This document shows positions 21,965 through 24,868 of a stretch of DNA of 24,868 nt, one piece after another (within the stretch, counting starts at the first letter, position 1; each line of letters begins with the position of its first letter). This stretch comes from JACXVD01 sp047975785 (GTDB taxonomy: Bacteria; Pseudomonadota; Alphaproteobacteria; Sphingomonadales; Sphingomonadaceae). The DNA is taken from contig JBKEEC010000094.1 in NCBI GenBank assembly GCA_047975785.1, positions 1 to 24,868 on the forward strand, given 5' to 3'. The position numbers were made by a program, and so were the translations under genes. The notes below the pieces were generated by a model that worked only from the letters and a program-made list of their open reading frames with translations, did not search any database and was not told where the DNA came from.

Positions 21965-23415
21965 TGTTCACGCTTCTGTCTGCTGCCAGTGATTCCACTG
22001 CCAGCGCCCCATGGGTTTCGTTGGCCTATCTCGTATCGGGTGTGTTGTTTATTCTGGCATTACGGGGGCTTTCCTCCCCTTCTACCAGTCGTGCCGGTAA
22101 TCGGTATGGCATGGCGGGGATGCTGATTGCGGTTGTCACAACGCTGATTACCCATTCTCTTGCCAATATCTGGGAAATCGGCATCGCAATTGTGCTGGGC
22201 GGACTGATCGGATTTACCATTGCCCGACGAATTGCGATGACGGCCATGCCGCAACTGGTTGCGGCTTTTCACTCGCTGGTTGGCCTGGCGGCTGTGCTGG
22301 TGGCCTGCGCTGCTTTCCTCAATCCGGGGGCCTTCGGGATTCTCGATCTGACGAATAATATCCTGCCGATCAGCAGGGTTGAAATGGCTCTGGGGGCAGC
22401 AATCGGAGCGATTACCTTTTCCGGCTCAGTTATCGCTTTTGCCAAGCTGAACGGGAATATGTCCGGTGCCCCCATCATGCTGCCGGGGCGGCATGTTATC
22501 AATCTGGGGACATTGCTGGCCATACTGGGCGGGACAGTCGCCTATGCAATGGCTCCGCAAGCCGGGCCGGGTGAAGGCTGGGTGTTCTGGGCGATTGTGG
22601 CCGCTGCATTTATCATAGGCTTCCTGCTGATTATCCCGATCGGCGGGGCGGATATGCCGGTGGTTGTGTCCATGCTCAATTCCTATTCGGGATGGGCAGC
22701 AGCCGCCATGGGCTTTACCCTGCACAATACGGCGATGATAATTACCGGCGCGCTGGTCGGTTCTTCCGGTGCGATCCTGTCCTACATCATGTGCAAGGCG
22801 ATGAATCGCAGTTTCATCAGTGTGATTGCGGGTGGTTTTGGTGCTGATGCCCAGTCAGGTGGTGATGGTGGCAGCAAGGAGCAGCGTCCCTACAAGCAGG
22901 GCAGTGCGGATGATGCCGCCTTCATGCTGCAACAGGCAGAAAAGGTTATCATTATTCCCGGATACGGGATGGCCGTGGCACAGGCACAACACGCATTGCG
23001 TGAAATGGGGGATCTGCTGAAAGAAAAAGGCGTGGAAGTGAAATATGCTATTCACCCGGTTGCAGGACGTATGCCCGGTCATATGAATGTGCTGCTGGCA
23101 GAGGCCAATGTCCCCTATGATGAAGTGTTTGAGCTTGAAGATATCAATAGCGAGTTCGCGCAGGCGGATGTGGCGTTCATCATCGGCGCGAATGATGTCG
23201 TGAATCCGGCTGCCAAGACTGATAAATCCAGCCCGATTTACGGTATGCCGGTGTTTGATGTCGACAAGGCCAAGACGGTGATGTTCATCAAGCGTAGCAT
23301 GGGCGGGGTTGGCTATTCCGGCGTGGATAATGACGTGTTCTATATGGACCAGACCATGATGCTGCTGTCCGATGCCAAGAAAATGGTTGAGGAAATCGTC
23401 AAGGCAATTGATTGA
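21964..23415 (+). CDS. pntB: NAD(P) transhydrogenase subunit beta
   Basis: The 483-residue protein combines about nine N-terminal membrane helices (to roughly residue 285) with the cytoplasmic NADP-binding domain III. AFHSLVGLAAVLVACAAF (100-117) carries the channel histidine, and GGADMPVVVSMLNSYSGWAAAAMGF is the other membrane signature. In domain III, IIIPGYGMAVAQAQHAL (about 327-343) and HPVAGRMPGHMNVLLAEANVPYDEV bind NADP(H). Proton flow is coupled to hydride transfer from NADH to NADP+. It ends the operon. A 7-bp hairpin (CTGGCCG/CGGCCGG, 23447-23465) follows without a T-run. Confidence 0.96.
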   Translation: MFTLLSAASDSTASAPWVSLAYLVSGVLFILALRGLSSPSTSRAGNRYGMAGMLIAVVTTLITHSLANIWEIGIAIVLGGLIGFTIARRIAMTAMPQLVAAFHSLVGLAAVLVACAAFLNPGAFGILDLTNNILPISRVEMALGAAIGAITFSGSVIAFAKLNGNMSGAPIMLPGRHVINLGTLLAILGGTVAYAMAPQAGPGEGWVFWAIVAAAFIIGFLLIIPIGGADMPVVVSMLNSYSGWAAAAMGFTLHNTAMIITGALVGSSGAILSYIMCKAMNRSFISVIAGGFGADAQSGGDGGSKEQRPYKQGSADDAAFMLQQAEKVIIIPGYGMAVAQAQHALREMGDLLKEKGVEVKYAIHPVAGRMPGHMNVLLAEANVPYDEVFELEDINSEFAQADVAFIIGANDVVNPAAKTDKSSPIYGMPVFDVDKAKTVMFIKRSMGGVGYSGVDNDVFYMDQTMMLLSDAKKMVEEIVKAID

Positions 23416-23446
23416 TAAGAGACAGTTTTCCGGCATTGTCAACAGG

Positions 23447-23465
23447 CTGGCCGTTTGGCGGCCGG
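23447..23465 (+). terminator. Weak hairpin after pntB
   Basis: CTGGCCG and CGGCCGG pair (one T-G wobble) around TTTGG, 32 bases after the pntB stop. No T-run follows, so it may only protect the transcript 3' end. Confidence 0.3.
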
Positions 23466-23528
23466 TGGACGCGCAGTTTCTGATGGCCTAAGGGGCTGCG
23501 CTGTTCATATCGGCAAAGGAAGTGTTCG

Positions 23529-24239
23529 TTGCGCAAGCTGGGCTTGATCGGAGGCATGAGCTGGGTCTCCACCGTTACCTATTATCAGCAAATCAATCGA
23601 CTGGTGAACAAGGCTGCCGGAGGCATGACCAGTGCCCCCCTTCTGATTGAAAGCCTCGATTTTTCGACCTTGTGTGCTTCAACCTCGGCCGAGCAATGGG
23701 ATCATGCAGCGCAAGAGCTGACTGCCTCCGCCCTGAGGTTGCAGGATGCCGGTGCGCAGGGTCTGGTGATTGGCGCCAATTCCATGCACAAGGTTTATGA
23801 TCAGGTCGCAGGTGCGATTGATATCCCGGTGCTGCATATAGCGGATTGTGTCGGCGCGCAGATGAAAGCGGACAATTGCCATGTCGCTTCTCTGATCGGC
23901 ACCAGAAATGTCATGACCGAGAGCTTTTACCGGCAGAGGCTGGTCGCGCATGGGGTAGACCTGTTGCCGCCCGACATGAGCGTGGTCGAAGAGGTCAACC
24001 GGATCATTTATGAAGAACTGATGGTCGGCAAAATTACGCGTGATGCGCAAAGGGAAATGCGCACCATCATCACCAATAAGGAAAAGGAAGGCGCCAGGGG
24101 CATCGTGCTGGCCTGCACCGAGCTGGAACTTGTGGTTGATGTGGATGTGAATCTCTTGCCGATATTCGATTCAACCCGTGCCCATTGTCAGGCGGCGGCT
24201 AATTTTATCCTCGGAAAGGATCAGGGTCTGGTCCCATAA
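23529..24239 (+). CDS. Aspartate/glutamate racemase-family protein with an altered active site
   Basis: The 236-residue protein aligns along its length with the Asp/Glu racemase family, closest in motifs to E. coli YgeA. LGLIGGMSWVSTVTYYQQIN (4-23) and LHIADCVGAQ are conserved. The second catalytic site is present (IVLACTELE, Cys196). The first site reads IGANSMHKV (81-89), so Ala83 occupies the position of the catalytic Thr83 of YgeA, or of cysteine in classical aspartate racemases. It may have lost racemisation, work one-way, or catalyse another reaction such as a lyase or isomerase. The start is TTG 23529, with AAAGGA nine bases upstream. Substrate unknown. Confidence 0.85.
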   Translation: MRKLGLIGGMSWVSTVTYYQQINRLVNKAAGGMTSAPLLIESLDFSTLCASTSAEQWDHAAQELTASALRLQDAGAQGLVIGANSMHKVYDQVAGAIDIPVLHIADCVGAQMKADNCHVASLIGTRNVMTESFYRQRLVAHGVDLLPPDMSVVEEVNRIIYEELMVGKITRDAQREMRTIITNKEKEGARGIVLACTELELVVDVDVNLLPIFDSTRAHCQAAANFILGKDQGLVP

Positions 24240-24265
24240 ATCGCATGAGCACTGACCCTTCAGCC

Positions 24266-24307
24266 TATAGCGGTGTGGGTAATTGTTGAATCACGCACAC
24301 CACTATA
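24266..24307. repeat. Inverted repeat after the racemase gene
   Basis: TATAG-C-GGTGTG (24266-24277) pairs with CACACC-A-CTATA (24296-24307): 11 pairs with one C-A mismatch, around an 18-base loop. A weak T-rich stretch (TCTATTTG) follows, so it could be an intrinsic terminator of moderate strength for the racemase transcript. Confidence 0.4.
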
Positions 24308-24320
24308 TCTATTTGTTGTC

Positions 24321-24409
24321 GCATTGCTTTTTGCGAAAAACCGGTATCCACTTTTTCGCGCAATGCTTTAGAGCCAGAACGGGATGATATATGATTGAAT
24401 CATATCCCG
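24321..24409. repeat. Alphaproteobacterial-type palindromic intergenic repeat (two hairpins)
   Basis: The first hairpin pairs GCATTGC and GCGAAAAA (24321-24340) with TTTTTCGC and GCAATGC (24352-24366) around CCGGTATCCAC. The second pairs CGGGAT and ATGAT (24380-24395) with ATCAT and ATCCCG (24399-24409), leaving a five-base bulge GATAT. The AAAACCGG/CCACTTTT core looks like the dispersed palindromic elements I know from alphaproteobacterial intergenic regions; this comes from memory, not a search. It makes up part of the 343-bp gene-free gap 24240-24582. The rest of that gap holds the operator-like repeats before dgt and no supported ORF. Confidence 0.65.
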
Positions 24410-24511
24410 CTCCGTATTTTTCAGGCCGAATGAGTCTATCAACTTTTTTGTGAAAATGCTTCAGCAATAGTCAGCTGCTTCCTGATATGCGTGATGGCAG
24501 CGCGAGGAGAG

Positions 24512-24564
24512 GCATTGTTCATACGATGTTTACGCATTGTTCCCGTTGTCCTGTGCCGGACAAC
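24512..24564. promoter_or_regulatory. Operator-like repeats upstream of dgt
   Basis: A direct repeat GCATTGTTC (24512-24520 and 24534-24542) is spaced 22 bp, about two helical turns. It is followed by a perfect inverted repeat GTTGTCC-TGTGCC-GGACAAC (24545-24564) ending 18 bases before the dgt ATG. The first repeat also makes GTTC-N7-GTTT (24517-24531), one base from the alphaproteobacterial LexA box GTTC-N7-GTTC. Confidence 0.4.
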
Positions 24565-24582
24565 ACCCTACCTCTGCCCATA

Positions 24583-24868
24583 ATGAATCTTGCTCCCTAT
24601 GCTGCCAGTCCCGCCGCATCACGCGGTCGTGAATTTGAAGAAAATCAGGATGGTATCCGCGGTCCGCGCACTGCTTTTCAGCGTGATCGGGACCGGATTA
24701 TCCATTCCATCGCCTTTCGTCGGTTGCGTAGCAAAACACAGGTGTTTGTCGCTCCTGTTGGAGATCACTATCGCACCCGCCTTACCCACAGCCTGGAAGT
24801 GGCGCAGATTGGCAGGGTTATTGCCCGCGCGCTGCAACTGGATGAAGATCTGACCGAGGCACTGTGTC
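24583..24868 (+). CDS. dgt: dGTP triphosphohydrolase-like protein, 3' end cut off by the window edge
   Basis: From ATG 24583 (MNLAPYAASPAASRGR) the frame stays open to the window end, showing 95 residues. RGREFEENQDGIRGPRTAFQRDRDRIIHS and then IAFRRLRSKTQVF match the start of bacterial dGTPase-like proteins, and HYRTRLTHSLEVAQIGRVIARAL contains the first HD-domain histidine. The family removes triphosphate from dNTPs; the alphaproteobacterial subgroup is usually annotated deoxyguanosinetriphosphate triphosphohydrolase-like. The remaining HD motifs lie outside the window. It has its own upstream repeats and is separated from the racemase by a long non-coding gap, so it probably starts a new transcript. 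Confidence 0.92.
   Translation, partial: MNLAPYAASPAASRGREFEENQDGIRGPRTAFQRDRDRIIHSIAFRRLRSKTQVFVAPVGDHYRTRLTHSLEVAQIGRVIARALQLDEDLTEALC

Noticed and set aside
1..24868. tRNA, rRNA, CRISPR arrays, insertion sequences, prophage or defence islands
   Set aside because: No cloverleaf-like segments, regular repeat-spacer patterns, transposase motifs or terminal inverted repeats with target duplications were seen; gene content is core metabolism and envelope.

Overview
The window looks like a stretch of ordinary chromosome from an alphaproteobacterium, most likely of the sphingomonad group. This is inferred from the gene content: a CcrM-type GANTC methyltransferase next to rnhB, a three-gene split transhydrogenase (pntAA-pntAB-pntB) preceded by a tiny aa3-oxidase subunit IV gene, the CCA transferase / CoA pyrophosphatase / DUF1285 cluster, and a ybgC-tolQ-tolR-tolA operon. 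GC content is moderately high by eye. No rRNA, tRNA, CRISPR array, transposase or phage gene was seen. Genes are dense, often overlap by 1-8 bases, and several use TTG starts.

Layout. 1-2080 (minus): ybgC-tolQ-tolR-tolA, the inner-membrane motor of the Tol-Pal envelope system; tolA runs off the left edge. 2209-2911 (minus): hisE followed by a HIT-family hydrolase. 3240-3455 (plus): a small two-helix membrane protein. 3496-4152 (minus): an alpha/beta hydrolase with a clear intrinsic terminator. 4272-6783 (plus): two consecutive NifS/IscS-like cysteine desulfurases and a [2Fe-2S] ferredoxin, overlapping in frame, which suggests one sulfur-transfer or Fe-S unit. 6843-7778 (minus): a DUF4349-like lipoprotein. 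7991-10291 (plus): parC. 10316-13282 (minus): a compact operon of GNAT acetyltransferase, DUF1285, CoA pyrophosphatase and CCA-adding enzyme. 13456-14607 (minus): a PQQ-type sugar dehydrogenase lipoprotein.

14644-18656 (plus): rnhB, ccrM, folP and rarD. The gap before ccrM is the most striking non-coding sequence in the window: six GANTC sites in about 150 bp, three of them exactly 10 bp apart, plus a near-consensus CtrA site and a perfect DnaA box. Together they suggest a methylation-sensitive cell-cycle control region. 18716-20167 (minus): an NtrC-like response regulator whose sigma54-contact loop and arginine fingers are degenerate. 20388-23415 (plus): aa3 oxidase subunit IV and the proton-translocating transhydrogenase. 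23529-24239 (plus): an Asp/Glu racemase-family protein lacking one expected catalytic residue. 24240-24582: a palindromic repeat of a type familiar from alphaproteobacterial intergenic regions, then operator-like repeats. 24583-end: the 5' part of a dGTPase (dgt) gene.

I did not find a convincing undescribed multi-gene system. The best leads are the ccrM control region, the degenerate NtrC-like regulator, the racemase with an altered active site, and the operator-like repeats before dgt.
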